Assembly: GCA_031553855.1 (NCBI GenBank) | Contig: JAVBKW010000024.1 | Span: 1-64,000, forward strand | Direction of reading: 5' to 3' | Length of the DNA: 64,000 nucleotides | Source: RACS-047 sp031553855 | GTDB taxonomy: Bacteria > Bacillota > Clostridia > Christensenellales > Pumilibacteraceae | Part shown: one piece after another, positions 1 through 7,316 of the stretch | Position numbering within the stretch: position 1 is the first letter of the stretch | Layout of the letters: every line of letters begins with the position of its first letter | The notes under the pieces: generated by a model | Seen by the model: only the letters and a program-made list of their open reading frames with translations | What the model was told of the DNA's origin: nothing | Database searches by the model: none | Made by a program: the position numbers and the translations under genes

Positions 1-117
1 TGTATCCGATTCATCAACAAACTTATCTATTTGCCTTGCCGGACTATTCACATCCACCATGTCGCTCAAGCACCGAAATGTTACCTGATCCCGACTTTTT
101 CCCGCTAAATGTTCCAT
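1..117 (-). CDS. IS1182-like transposase, N-terminal fragment at window edge
   Basis: The first 39 codons of a leftward gene that runs off the window. The visible residues begin MEHLAGKSRDQ and contain the segment ARQIDKFVDESD. This resembles the start of IS1182-type DDE transposases, where a 'V/A-R-x-I-D-x-F-V-D' segment lies about 30 residues in. The ATG at 117 is preceded by GGGATGG at a good distance; an in-frame ATG at 126 is the alternative. A promoter lies just upstream. Only the N-terminus is visible, so the catalytic residues and element ends cannot be checked. Confidence 0.6.
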   Translation of the reverse strand, partial: MEHLAGKSRDQVTFRCLSDMVDVNSPARQIDKFVDESDT

Positions 118-143
118 AAAAACCATCCCAATTTGATACTCTT

Positions 144-172
144 ATTATACCATTTTTGGTCAATTTTTGCAA
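144..172 (-). promoter_or_regulatory. Promoter of the transposase gene
   Basis: Reads TTGCAA-17-TATAAT on the minus strand, about 27 bases before the transposase ATG. Matches sigma-A consensus well. Confidence 0.6.
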
Positions 173-188
173 CTTAGTGCGGGTTATT

Positions 189-314
189 TTATACCGCTTT
201 TATTAGAGTTTTTCCCCGCCCCTTGTGTTCCCCCTCTTGTGTTCCAAAAACCAAGCCTATGCTTAGGCTTAGTAGGCAAATAACAATTACTACTAAACTT
301 TTTACCTTTTTCAT
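189..314 (-). CDS. Small exported peptide, 41 residues
   Basis: A 41-codon gene directly downstream of the lipoprotein gene. The start at 314 is supported by AAGGAG seven to eight bases upstream. The product begins MKKVKSLVVIVICLLSLSIG, a short basic N-region followed by a hydrophobic stretch (about residues 6-22) like a signal peptide or single membrane span, and ends in a charged tail EGEHKGRGKTLIKAV. The longer in-frame reading from 407 overlaps the upstream gene and lacks a ribosome site. Function unknown; it could be a small membrane protein, a secreted peptide, or the remnant of a longer exported protein. Confidence 0.55.
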   Translation of the reverse strand: MKKVKSLVVIVICLLSLSIGLVFGTQEGEHKGRGKTLIKAV

Positions 315-348
315 TTTGTATCTCCTTAATTTTTTCATGTTTTGTACT

Positions 349-957
349 TTATTTTTGAAGTTTAATAGTGCTATTGTTAACGTATCCATAAATAATATTG
401 ATGTCATAATTTGAATAGTAACTTTCGTTTATAATTTCATTTTCATCAAAAGCCACAACTTTCGCAACAATTACAAAATCCCCAGCATTCTTATTAAATA
501 TCTTTTGCGGAATTGTGATACGATGAACATTATGGCTGAAAACTTTGCCATCTCTTTTTGTTTGTTTTGCGCTATACTTATCGGACAAAAGTTCGCTTAT
601 TGTTATTACAAGTATAAGATGATATTCTAGTTTTTCATCTTCGCTCAAAAATGCAATGTAAAAAGCGAAATAGTCACCTGTATTATAGTTGTCTTTATTG
701 TTTTTAAGAAGGTTATCGTGTCCTTTGGGCAAATCAAATAAGCCTACATAAAAATCTAATTCAACGCCATCAATGTCAAACTCCAATTTATCGCTCCTAA
801 CGGCATACATGACATCGGAATAATAATTTGCAGTATAATTAAACCCACGACTAAACCCGTTATGCTTGCCATCAATATCTGTGGTGCAAGCTGTCAAGCC
901 AAATATCCCAAGCAACAAGACGGCTGTTATAACTAATCCTAAAGCCTTTTTTAGCAT
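349..957 (-). CDS. Lipoprotein of unknown function (family A, divergent member)
   Basis: A 202-residue predicted lipoprotein. The signal peptide ends in the lipobox LTAC (Cys24). The start at 957 is chosen because GGGAGG sits seven bases upstream; reading further upstream only extends into non-coding sequence. The middle (DGVELDFYVGLFDLPKG) and the C-terminal segment (IPQKIFNKNAGDFVIVAKV) match in layout the two lipoproteins at 12913-13524 and 15639-16250, so it is probably a distant third paralogue. It has its own promoter and is followed by the small exported peptide gene 35 bases on. No known domain is recognised. Confidence 0.75.
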   Translation of the reverse strand: MLKKALGLVITAVLLLGIFGLTACTTDIDGKHNGFSRGFNYTANYYSDVMYAVRSDKLEFDIDGVELDFYVGLFDLPKGHDNLLKNNKDNYNTGDYFAFYIAFLSEDEKLEYHLILVITISELLSDKYSAKQTKRDGKVFSHNVHRITIPQKIFNKNAGDFVIVAKVVAFDENEIINESYYSNYDINIIYGYVNNSTIKLQK

Positions 958-994
958 GGTTTTTACCTCCCTTTTTACGTCGGTTTGTAACCTC

Positions 995-1023
995 ATTATA
1001 GGTGCAAACCTAAAGTATTCCAA
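995..1023 (-). promoter_or_regulatory. Promoter of the lipoprotein gene
   Basis: TTGGAA-17-TATAAT on the minus strand, about 38 bases before the lipoprotein start at 957. Confidence 0.65.
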
Positions 1024-1071
1024 TATATTATAGTTGCGTGCAATTTCGAAATGCGGAAGGCCCGAAAAAAT

Positions 1072-1162
1072 GGGGACAGGCGTATTTACGATGGTTTTGC
1101 ACAAACCCAAAACCACAATTGCAGTCCCCTATGTCATGTCTCCCTATGTCACTTGCGTCCCC
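1072..1162. repeat. REP-like palindromic remnant
   Basis: Nested inverted repeats in the gap between the lipoprotein and fucU-like genes: GGGGAC (1072) pairs with GTCCCC at 1124 or again at 1157, enclosing GGTTTT/AAAACC (1093-1098 with 1109-1114). Repeated GGGGAC/GTCCCC ends resemble palindromes associated with IS200-like/RAYT transposases, but no transposase is present here. The rest of 1163-1309 shows nothing clear. Confidence 0.3.
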
Positions 1163-1309
1163 TTCTTTCCCGCAAATCGCCGTTATAATACTAAATATAC
1201 CATCATGCTTGATTGACAGTCAATACATAAAACGCATGTAACAAATGGGCAGATCTGATTTAGTGTGAATCCCGGAAAAGTAGACATAGAAACAAATGGA
1301 GGAGTGCTA

Positions 1310-1738
1310 TTAGTGTTTTATTACGCCTTTTTTTAAAATTATATTTGCGTAAACCGCAGTTTCCCCTGTCGCAATTACAGCGTACGCCGACTTTGTCCGC
1401 TCATAAAAATCGAACCTGTCAATTCTTTTTATACGAACGTTTCCGTCAATTTTTTCTGCCGTTTGTTCATATGTATGCCAGATTTTCGGAGTTACGGTAT
1501 CATTGCCCGAAAGCTCCATCAATAGAAAGTTTGCTTCCGAATAAGTATCAAGCGGTATCAAGCTCAAGATAGCTTTGAGCATTTCATTGCCGCCTGTTCC
1601 ATCGGCACGCACAATGCGTTTACCGTAATTTTCCGACGGAAAATTCGCGTCCGCAATGACGATTTCGTCGCTATGGCCCATTTCGCATAGTATTTTTAAC
1701 AGTTCCGGGGATAGTATCGGATTGATTCCTTTAAGCAT
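1310..1738 (-). CDS. fucU: L-fucose mutarotase-like protein (FucU/RbsD family)
   Basis: A 142-residue protein of the RbsD/FucU family, which interconverts alpha and beta anomers of free sugars in the cytosol. The N-terminus MLKGINPILSPELLKILCEMGH followed by DEIVIADANFP is the characteristic FucU start, with the conserved His and Asp; the C-terminus has the AVIATGE segment. The length is usual for FucU. The start at 1738 follows AAGGAG at eight bases; an upstream TTG reading lacks support. It is divergent from an AraC regulator gene. Specificity for fucose rather than another deoxy-sugar is inferred from family resemblance only. Confidence 0.85.
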   Translation of the reverse strand: MLKGINPILSPELLKILCEMGHSDEIVIADANFPSENYGKRIVRADGTGGNEMLKAILSLIPLDTYSEANFLLMELSGNDTVTPKIWHTYEQTAEKIDGNVRIKRIDRFDFYERTKSAYAVIATGETAVYANIILKKGVIKH

Positions 1739-1787
1739 TTTTTCACTCCTTAACAAATTTGGATTTTTGGGATTTTTTTATTTTCAC

Positions 1788-1821
1788 TTGACTTTTTTAC
1801 AACTATAGGTTAAATTATAAT
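1788..1821 (+). promoter_or_regulatory. Candidate promoter of the AraC regulator at 1851
   Basis: TTGACT at 1788-1793 is followed 17 bases later by TAAATT (1811-1816), which overlaps TATAAT at 1816-1821. The better-looking TATAAT is too far (22 bases) from the TTGACT, so the pairing is uncertain. Confidence 0.4.
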
Positions 1822-1850
1822 AAATATCTATCGCAAAGGGGGAAAAGCAT

Positions 1851-2639
1851 ATGCCGTCAATTAATTTTATTGAAAAATACTCCACTATACGCGATTTAGG
1901 ATTACACAAACATAGTTATTGGGAAATAATTTACGTCATTGCCAGCACCGGCAAATTTGCATTTTCGGACGGCAGCGCAATAACATATAACAAAGGCGAC
2001 GTTATTTGCATACCTCCCGAAATACTGCATCAAAATTTCCCTAACGCGGGCTTTCAAAACATAAATCTTACATTGATTAACTGGACGCCGAGCTGTAATA
2101 AGCCGACTCTCATTTCGAACTTAGAAAGCCTGCAAATGAATTATGTCGACGATTTATATTACATTCTTGAATTAACTTATCGATATTTTCATAATATAAA
2201 TCAAAATCAGGAGATAATCGATAACCTGATAAATTTGCTGCTTTCTTTTATTGATTCGGTTATGCAGTCTCCTACAGCTTCTATCACCACAAAAATTATA
2301 GAATCAAAAATTATTTCTAACTTTACGGACCCTCTTTTCGATCTAGATTCGGTGTACAGCGAACTGCCCTATTCGAAGCGTCATCTGCAAAGATTGTTTA
2401 TTCAGGAAAGAAACATCAGCCCACTGCAGTTTTTGACACAGCAACGGCTAAATTCCGCAATAAAATACCTCTCGCAGACGATCAAAAATAATTATTCTAT
2501 AAGCGATATTGCCGAGCTTTGCGGATTTTGCGATCAATACTATTTCTCGCGAATATTTAAAAACCAATTCGGCACAAGTCCGAAAAACTACCAAAAAACA
2601 AAAACCGCACAGGTGCAAATAAATTATATACAAGAATAA
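1851..2639 (+). CDS. AraC-family transcription regulator
   Basis: A 262-residue regulator with an N-terminal cupin-like sugar-sensing half (His-rich start around LHKHSYWEIIYV, then GDVICIPPEILHQ) and a C-terminal pair of AraC helix-turn-helices (about residues 160-255), with the typical second-helix signature IAELCGFCDQYYFSRIFKNQFG. Ribosome site AAAGGGGG lies just upstream. It is divergent from the fucU-like gene and likely controls it, the large leftward operon that ends at 2887, or both; the inducer is unknown. Confidence 0.9.
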   Translation: MPSINFIEKYSTIRDLGLHKHSYWEIIYVIASTGKFAFSDGSAITYNKGDVICIPPEILHQNFPNAGFQNINLTLINWTPSCNKPTLISNLESLQMNYVDDLYYILELTYRYFHNINQNQEIIDNLINLLLSFIDSVMQSPTASITTKIIESKIISNFTDPLFDLDSVYSELPYSKRHLQRLFIQERNISPLQFLTQQRLNSAIKYLSQTIKNNYSISDIAELCGFCDQYYFSRIFKNQFGTSPKNYQKTKTAQVQINYIQE

Positions 2640-2655
2640 TATAGTCAATTACGAT

Positions 2656-2871
2656 GAAAACCACTATCGTGGTTTTCTTAAAAGCAAGCTATGCTTGATT
2701 CCGAACACAAAAGGTACGTATCCCGCGGCTTGCCGCTTAAAGCCGTCGCAAGGCGGCGGATTCAGGGCTTGCCCTGGGGTAGATGCCGGTCATTTTGCGG
2801 CATAGCCGCATTAATTTACTATGCTTAGTACTTAAGAAACGCTTCACGGCTTGCAAAAAGTCAAGCCGTTT
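2656..2871 (-). repeat. Interspersed hairpin-array repeat, copy A
   Basis: Intergenic region between the converging regulator (1851) and the leftward operon end (2887). It holds a chain of short perfect hairpins: GAAAACCAC/GTGGTTTTC (2656-2677, followed by T-rich sequence, possibly the regulator's terminator), CAAGC/GCTTG (2685-2697), GCGGC/GCCGC (2725-2736), CAGGGC/GCCCTG (2763-2776), TGCGGC/GCCGCA (2796-2810) and ACGGCTTG/CAAGCCGT near 2850-2871. Read on the minus strand the order (CAGGGC hairpin, about 26 bases, GCGGC hairpin plus GGG, then an AAGC-type hairpin) matches copies B, C and D at 29.6, 31.3 and 55.2 kb. Confidence 0.55.
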
Positions 2872-2886
2872 CATAAATGGATATGT

Positions 2887-5800
2887 TTAATCTTCCGGAT
2901 AATCCAATGTCGGCTTATCCGGATTCTTTATATAGTCAAAGCCTCCATAGCCGTGCTCATGCGAACGGCAATCGCGCACAAAGCGTATTTCGGGATGATT
3001 ATCCCACCGAGCCCTTTCGCAGTTAGTTGAACGGACGAGAGACGGTGCGCTTTCACCGTTTCCGCTTACCGCCGTAACAAAATATTCACCGTCTTCCACA
3101 ACTGTTTTTCTTTCCCGTCCTGAATAAATCAGCTTGTTCTTTTTTCCTTTTTTATAGAGGTTGTAAAAGTCAGAACCCAATACTTCTCCCCAGCTAGCCA
3201 GATATTTGCCATTCGTCGCAACTACGCGCAAGCCTTCGGGCTGATGAGGCATTTTTAAAGTAACGTATACGGGATAAGCATGGCTGTACTCGCCGCGTTT
3301 ATCTCCTCTCAAGCCGCACACTCGGACGTGATATTTGCCTTGCTTCAAGCCGCTGACCGTAAATGCGTTTTCACCGACGGCTTTTTTGATTTCTCCGACA
3401 ATCTTATATGTGTATTCCAAATCTTCGCTGACTGAAATTTCGTAAACCTCCGCTCCGCTTATGTTTTGCCATTTTGCGGTGAATCCGTCATGATTTACGA
3501 CAACGCGGTCAATTACCGCTTTATCGATTTCGGGCAAACTTCCTATATTATAACTGTGGTTTCCTTGCGGCATTATAAAAGCGTATAACCCTTCTGAATA
3601 TTCAAAAGCGATATCCTTGCCGTCGATAAATACTTTACCGTTTTCAATTTTAGGAATAGCGATTTTAACCTCGCCGGGTGCTTCAAAAACAGCCTTTCCG
3701 CTCATTTCACCAGCCTTGAAAACGCCGCTTAACCCACGGCGTAATTTTTTATCGTGAGCGATTGTGATCGCGATATTTCCGGTTCTTATATGTGAACCGT
3801 TAAACAGCGCGAGCCTTTTTTCAAAAGAAGCTTCAGTCATATATCCGGCATAACCGTCGAAGGCATAGTCTTTTTCTTCTATATATATTCTTGACTGGTC
3901 ATTAAAGACTTTATCACGAGTTTGCGGAAAGACAAGTTCCGCGCCGTATTCCTTTTTATCTATTGAATACAGCGGCCTTTCGTCGTGATAATCTCTTAAA
4001 TGGGTAACAATTGTGAAGAAATCGCCCTGTCCGTCATAATTCATCACGCGGCATGGTTCGTATTTTGATTTATAATCAGAATGCTTATCAACAGGGATCC
4101 CGCTGCCGTCTAAAACTCCATTCACGCCCGGTCGAATATTTTTGATGAGCGGGAAGTCGTTCTTTTGATTTTGCGCCCACGTGAAGCGGCCCTGCTGTTT
4201 TAAGTCCGCTACCGCATCGTAAACGGCGATATATCTGTTTTCCACCATCATTACGCTACGGTATTTATAATAAGGCGCAGAATACTCTCCCGCGTTGACG
4301 CGTGCGTATTTTATAAACCCGAAATCCATTAAAGGCTCGGTCAAATCGTTCCTGCCGACAGATTTATATTCATGCCCCACAAGCACGCCGAAATTTGTGC
4401 AGGACTGAACGTCGCCACGGTTTTCGTCGCCCACATCCTCAGGCGCGTGGTCGGTAAATTGACGGCGTACAGCATAATAATAAATTTCGCCGCACCCGCC
4501 TTGTGCCGCCCTGCCCCAGCGGTAATTCGGCCCTTCGTCGATCTGCTGTAGAAAGACGCTCATCTCGCCATCTGTATTTACATGGTCGCGAAGCATGAAT
4601 CCAAGCCCTGTATACTTGCATGAATACAACTGTGGCGACGTGCCGTATCGATTTTGAGTGTCGTTTTTATAAGTTTCACCGTAAATGCCGGCAGAAGAGA
4701 TCACTCCGCTGAAATCAGAGTCTTTTCTGAAATTATGCAAAATGTATTCTGAGTACTGCGGCTCATAAAACTCAAGCATGTCGGCAAGCTCTATCATCAT
4801 AAGACAAAACCCATGCCCATATTCGCCGCCATATGCGCCGGTAGCGGCATGAGCGCCGTGCCGGGCATATAAGCGCCGTCCTTCCGCATTTTCCGCCATT
4901 TGCATATTTAGCAAAAAAGCAACAAAATTTTTGATGTGCGGATACAAAACAGGCATTTCGCCGCCGTTTAATTTATATATCATATGACAATCGTAAACAG
5001 TACATTGCAACATGCATGTCATATAAGCGCCGATGTTTTCCGTCCACCGTCCGCCGAGCGCATTCCACTTTTCCACGTCGGGACGTATATGATATTTCAA
5101 ATTCCGCGCCATAGCGATTTCGTAATAAGACAACCATTTATCGTGCATCGGATGTTTTTTACCTAGTAAAGAAGCAAAAACAGCGATCGTACCAAGAACG
5201 TCCGTCAAAAAATTCGGGTGCCCGGCAAGCATGTTTTCAACGGGATAATAATTTTCATCGGCAAACGTATAGCAAACTAATGCCATTGCAGCCCGGACGC
5301 GTTTAAACTCAACATCTGTCAGTTCTTTGGCAGTTAGGTCAAACGTCTGTGCCCAAGAAGAACGGTACGCACGGCACGATACGGGAGCGATATTCTCGGG
5401 ACTTGCAAAAATCGTAGCGTCGCGGTCAAGAATACTCATCATATCCTCATCCGACGCCTTACCGGTATGGTCGCCGTAAAAACCGCCCCACTTTGTGTCT
5501 TTTCCTATTTTGAAATATTTCGGATATTCGTTTTTATCATCGTCCCAATCAAGAATATAGTCTTTGACTTTATTTAAAGAAACTACTGAATAGTACCGCA
5601 TATAATGGAATCCGAGAGCTTCGGGCTTTTTATCCGCACAAAGAACGTGCATAAATGCGCGTTCACCGTTTGCGACAGCTCCTTCGATACGGTTTTCGTA
5701 AAGCGAAAAAGCAAGAGAATCTTTACTGCCCCAAACTGCATATTCGCCGTCGTTAAAATGCTTTAGATCGTGTAATAATATTCCCGACCAAAGCTTACTT

Positions 5801-6504
5801 TTTTTATCAGCATAAGCGGCGTACCGTTGATGCCACCATGACGCTTTAGGCATAAAAGGATTGATAACAAACGGAAATTTTCCCTCGTCATCAATGTAAG
5901 CGTCTATTTTTTCTTCTTTCCGGTCTAAAGTATATCTGAAATCAGGAGAGAAATTTTCCCATTCGATACAGAGCATTGCCTGGTCTTTTTGAAAACCAGA
6001 CATTTCCTCAAAAATTTCAAGATAATCCAGTTCTTTTTTAAGCTTTAATGTAAATTTATATATGCTTTTATTTTCAAAAACAAGCGTTTTAATAATTGTA
6101 GTTTCAATAGTGCCGCCTAAAATCTGCTCTTTTTGAGAAACAAGCTTTAATTTAGTATTTATCTTATAGGTAAAGCTTTCACCGGTTTTAAGCCAAATCT
6201 TGAATAGTCCGTCCTTTAAGCTTTCAACACGGATAATTCCGTTATCGGCTCCGAGCTTTTCAAAAACATTTTTTCCTTTTTTCCAGGAAAAATGATGTTC
6301 ACCCAAAAAGGCGAGATCTGCAAGGAGCTTTAAAAGATAACCGTTTTCGTTCGGCTCTATTTCATAGTGCGTTTGAAACCCGTCCATAAAAAGAACGTCG
6401 CTTTTTTCGTCCGGCGGCGCGCCTTTTTTTTTAAATGAAAGCACCGTTTTAGGGAAATTGTACGCCTTATGCCGAATATTATCTTTTAAAATAAAATCTT
6501 CCAT
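2887..6504 (-). CDS. Large cytosolic polysaccharide-lyase-like protein with FnIII domains
   Basis: A 1205-residue protein without a signal peptide. The N-terminal ~320 residues look beta-rich. The middle (about 400-680) is helix-rich with repeated aromatic and Gly segments (such as WTENIGAYMTCMLQCTVYD), like an alpha/alpha toroid. It is followed by a beta-sandwich-like region (about 700-1000). Two fibronectin type III-like domains occupy roughly 1010-1160. This order is reminiscent of heparinase II/III-type lyases, but I see no motif that proves the family. The start codon overlaps the stop of the upstream esterase gene by one base, with AAGGGG just before, so translation is coupled. Last gene of the operon; probably acts on an imported oligosaccharide. 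Confidence 0.5.
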   Translation of the reverse strand: MEDFILKDNIRHKAYNFPKTVLSFKKKGAPPDEKSDVLFMDGFQTHYEIEPNENGYLLKLLADLAFLGEHHFSWKKGKNVFEKLGADNGIIRVESLKDGLFKIWLKTGESFTYKINTKLKLVSQKEQILGGTIETTIIKTLVFENKSIYKFTLKLKKELDYLEIFEEMSGFQKDQAMLCIEWENFSPDFRYTLDRKEEKIDAYIDDEGKFPFVINPFMPKASWWHQRYAAYADKKSKLWSGILLHDLKHFNDGEYAVWGSKDSLAFSLYENRIEGAVANGERAFMHVLCADKKPEALGFHYMRYYSVVSLNKVKDYILDWDDDKNEYPKYFKIGKDTKWGGFYGDHTGKASDEDMMSILDRDATIFASPENIAPVSCRAYRSSWAQTFDLTAKELTDVEFKRVRAAMALVCYTFADENYYPVENMLAGHPNFLTDVLGTIAVFASLLGKKHPMHDKWLSYYEIAMARNLKYHIRPDVEKWNALGGRWTENIGAYMTCMLQCTVYDCHMIYKLNGGEMPVLYPHIKNFVAFLLNMQMAENAEGRRLYARHGAHAATGAYGGEYGHGFCLMMIELADMLEFYEPQYSEYILHNFRKDSDFSGVISSAGIYGETYKNDTQNRYGTSPQLYSCKYTGLGFMLRDHVNTDGEMSVFLQQIDEGPNYRWGRAAQGGCGEIYYYAVRRQFTDHAPEDVGDENRGDVQSCTNFGVLVGHEYKSVGRNDLTEPLMDFGFIKYARVNAGEYSAPYYKYRSVMMVENRYIAVYDAVADLKQQGRFTWAQNQKNDFPLIKNIRPGVNGVLDGSGIPVDKHSDYKSKYEPCRVMNYDGQGDFFTIVTHLRDYHDERPLYSIDKKEYGAELVFPQTRDKVFNDQSRIYIEEKDYAFDGYAGYMTEASFEKRLALFNGSHIRTGNIAITIAHDKKLRRGLSGVFKAGEMSGKAVFEAPGEVKIAIPKIENGKVFIDGKDIAFEYSEGLYAFIMPQGNHSYNIGSLPEIDKAVIDRVVVNHDGFTAKWQNISGAEVYEISVSEDLEYTYKIVGEIKKAVGENAFTVSGLKQGKYHVRVCGLRGDKRGEYSHAYPVYVTLKMPHQPEGLRVVATNGKYLASWGEVLGSDFYNLYKKGKKNKLIYSGRERKTVVEDGEYFVTAVSGNGESAPSLVRSTNCERARWDNHPEIRFVRDCRSHEHGYGGFDYIKNPDKPTLDYPED

Positions 6505-7316
6505 TAAATCCCCTTACTTAGCAAATAAGTAATTACCCACTGTAATATTTCCGCGACGTAAGCGTTTTCGTGACGATAATCGAACAGAATAAACGCGTGC
6601 GCCGCGCCTTCTAAGATTTTGAGCTCACTTTTTATGCCCGTTTTTATAAGCGCATTGTGATAATCGACAGCGTCGGAAAGTGCGACAGTTTTATCCTTAT
6701 CTCCGTGAATGATCAAAACCGGAGCATCGTTTATTCCTATATTATAGATGGGAGAATAATCTTTGTCAATGTCATTTTTGGATTTTTCATCCAAATGATT
6801 TTCTGATACCGCATAATTCCACTTTCCTGTCAGATCAGTGATACCGTTTAAGTCCGCAACGAAATCAACCCTCTTTACGCCTTTTTTCACACGGTCTATT
6901 ATTTTTTCGCAACCTAAAGCGGCGGCATAATATCCGCCCGCTGAATCACCCGCTGCAATAACATACAGCTGCTCGCCGTACCTTTGGAACAAAGTTCTGC
7001 GCACGAATTCAAGCGCGTCTATACAATCAAGAAGTCCGTCCCGAACGTCCGTCCCGTTTTCTTCGTTTATGAGTCTGTATGAAATACTTACGCCGACCGC
7101 TCCGTTCAAAGCGGCATATTGAGCATGCGGCTGCAACCTTTCATAAGTGCCGCTGCGCCAGCCGCCGCCGTGAATAAACAGAATGCATGCATTTGGCTTT
7201 ATCTGCGGATAAGCGATAATCAAGCCTAGTTCCTGGTCATCCGTTGTTTTATATACATAGTGAGAAAAAGGAAACTGTTCAACAGTTTCTTTTTCATATT
7301 TTATCGCGCTTATCAT
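6504..7316 (-). CDS. Alpha/beta hydrolase, carbohydrate-esterase-like
   Basis: A 270-residue hydrolase of the hormone-sensitive-lipase/BD-FAE type. It shows the oxyanion motif HGGG (about residues 49-52), nucleophile GDSAGG (Ser125), a DKD segment (Asp208) and GAAHAF (His240), so the triad is complete. No signal peptide, so it works in the cytosol, plausibly removing acetyl or feruloyl esters. The start at 7316 overlaps the upstream stop as ATGA, which fixes the start and implies coupling; the longer reading from 7418 lies inside the upstream gene. Confidence 0.8.
   Translation of the reverse strand: MISAIKYEKETVEQFPFSHYVYKTTDDQELGLIIAYPQIKPNACILFIHGGGWRSGTYERLQPHAQYAALNGAVGVSISYRLINEENGTDVRDGLLDCIDALEFVRRTLFQRYGEQLYVIAAGDSAGGYYAAALGCEKIIDRVKKGVKRVDFVADLNGITDLTGKWNYAVSENHLDEKSKNDIDKDYSPIYNIGINDAPVLIIHGDKDKTVALSDAVDYHNALIKTGIKSELKILEGAAHAFILFDYRHENAYVAEILQWVITYLLSKGI

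Noticed and set aside
2656..2871. CRISPR-like array or tRNA-like fold
   Set aside because: The hairpins have different sequences and no uniform spacer; no cas genes; no anticodon-arm or CCA pattern.
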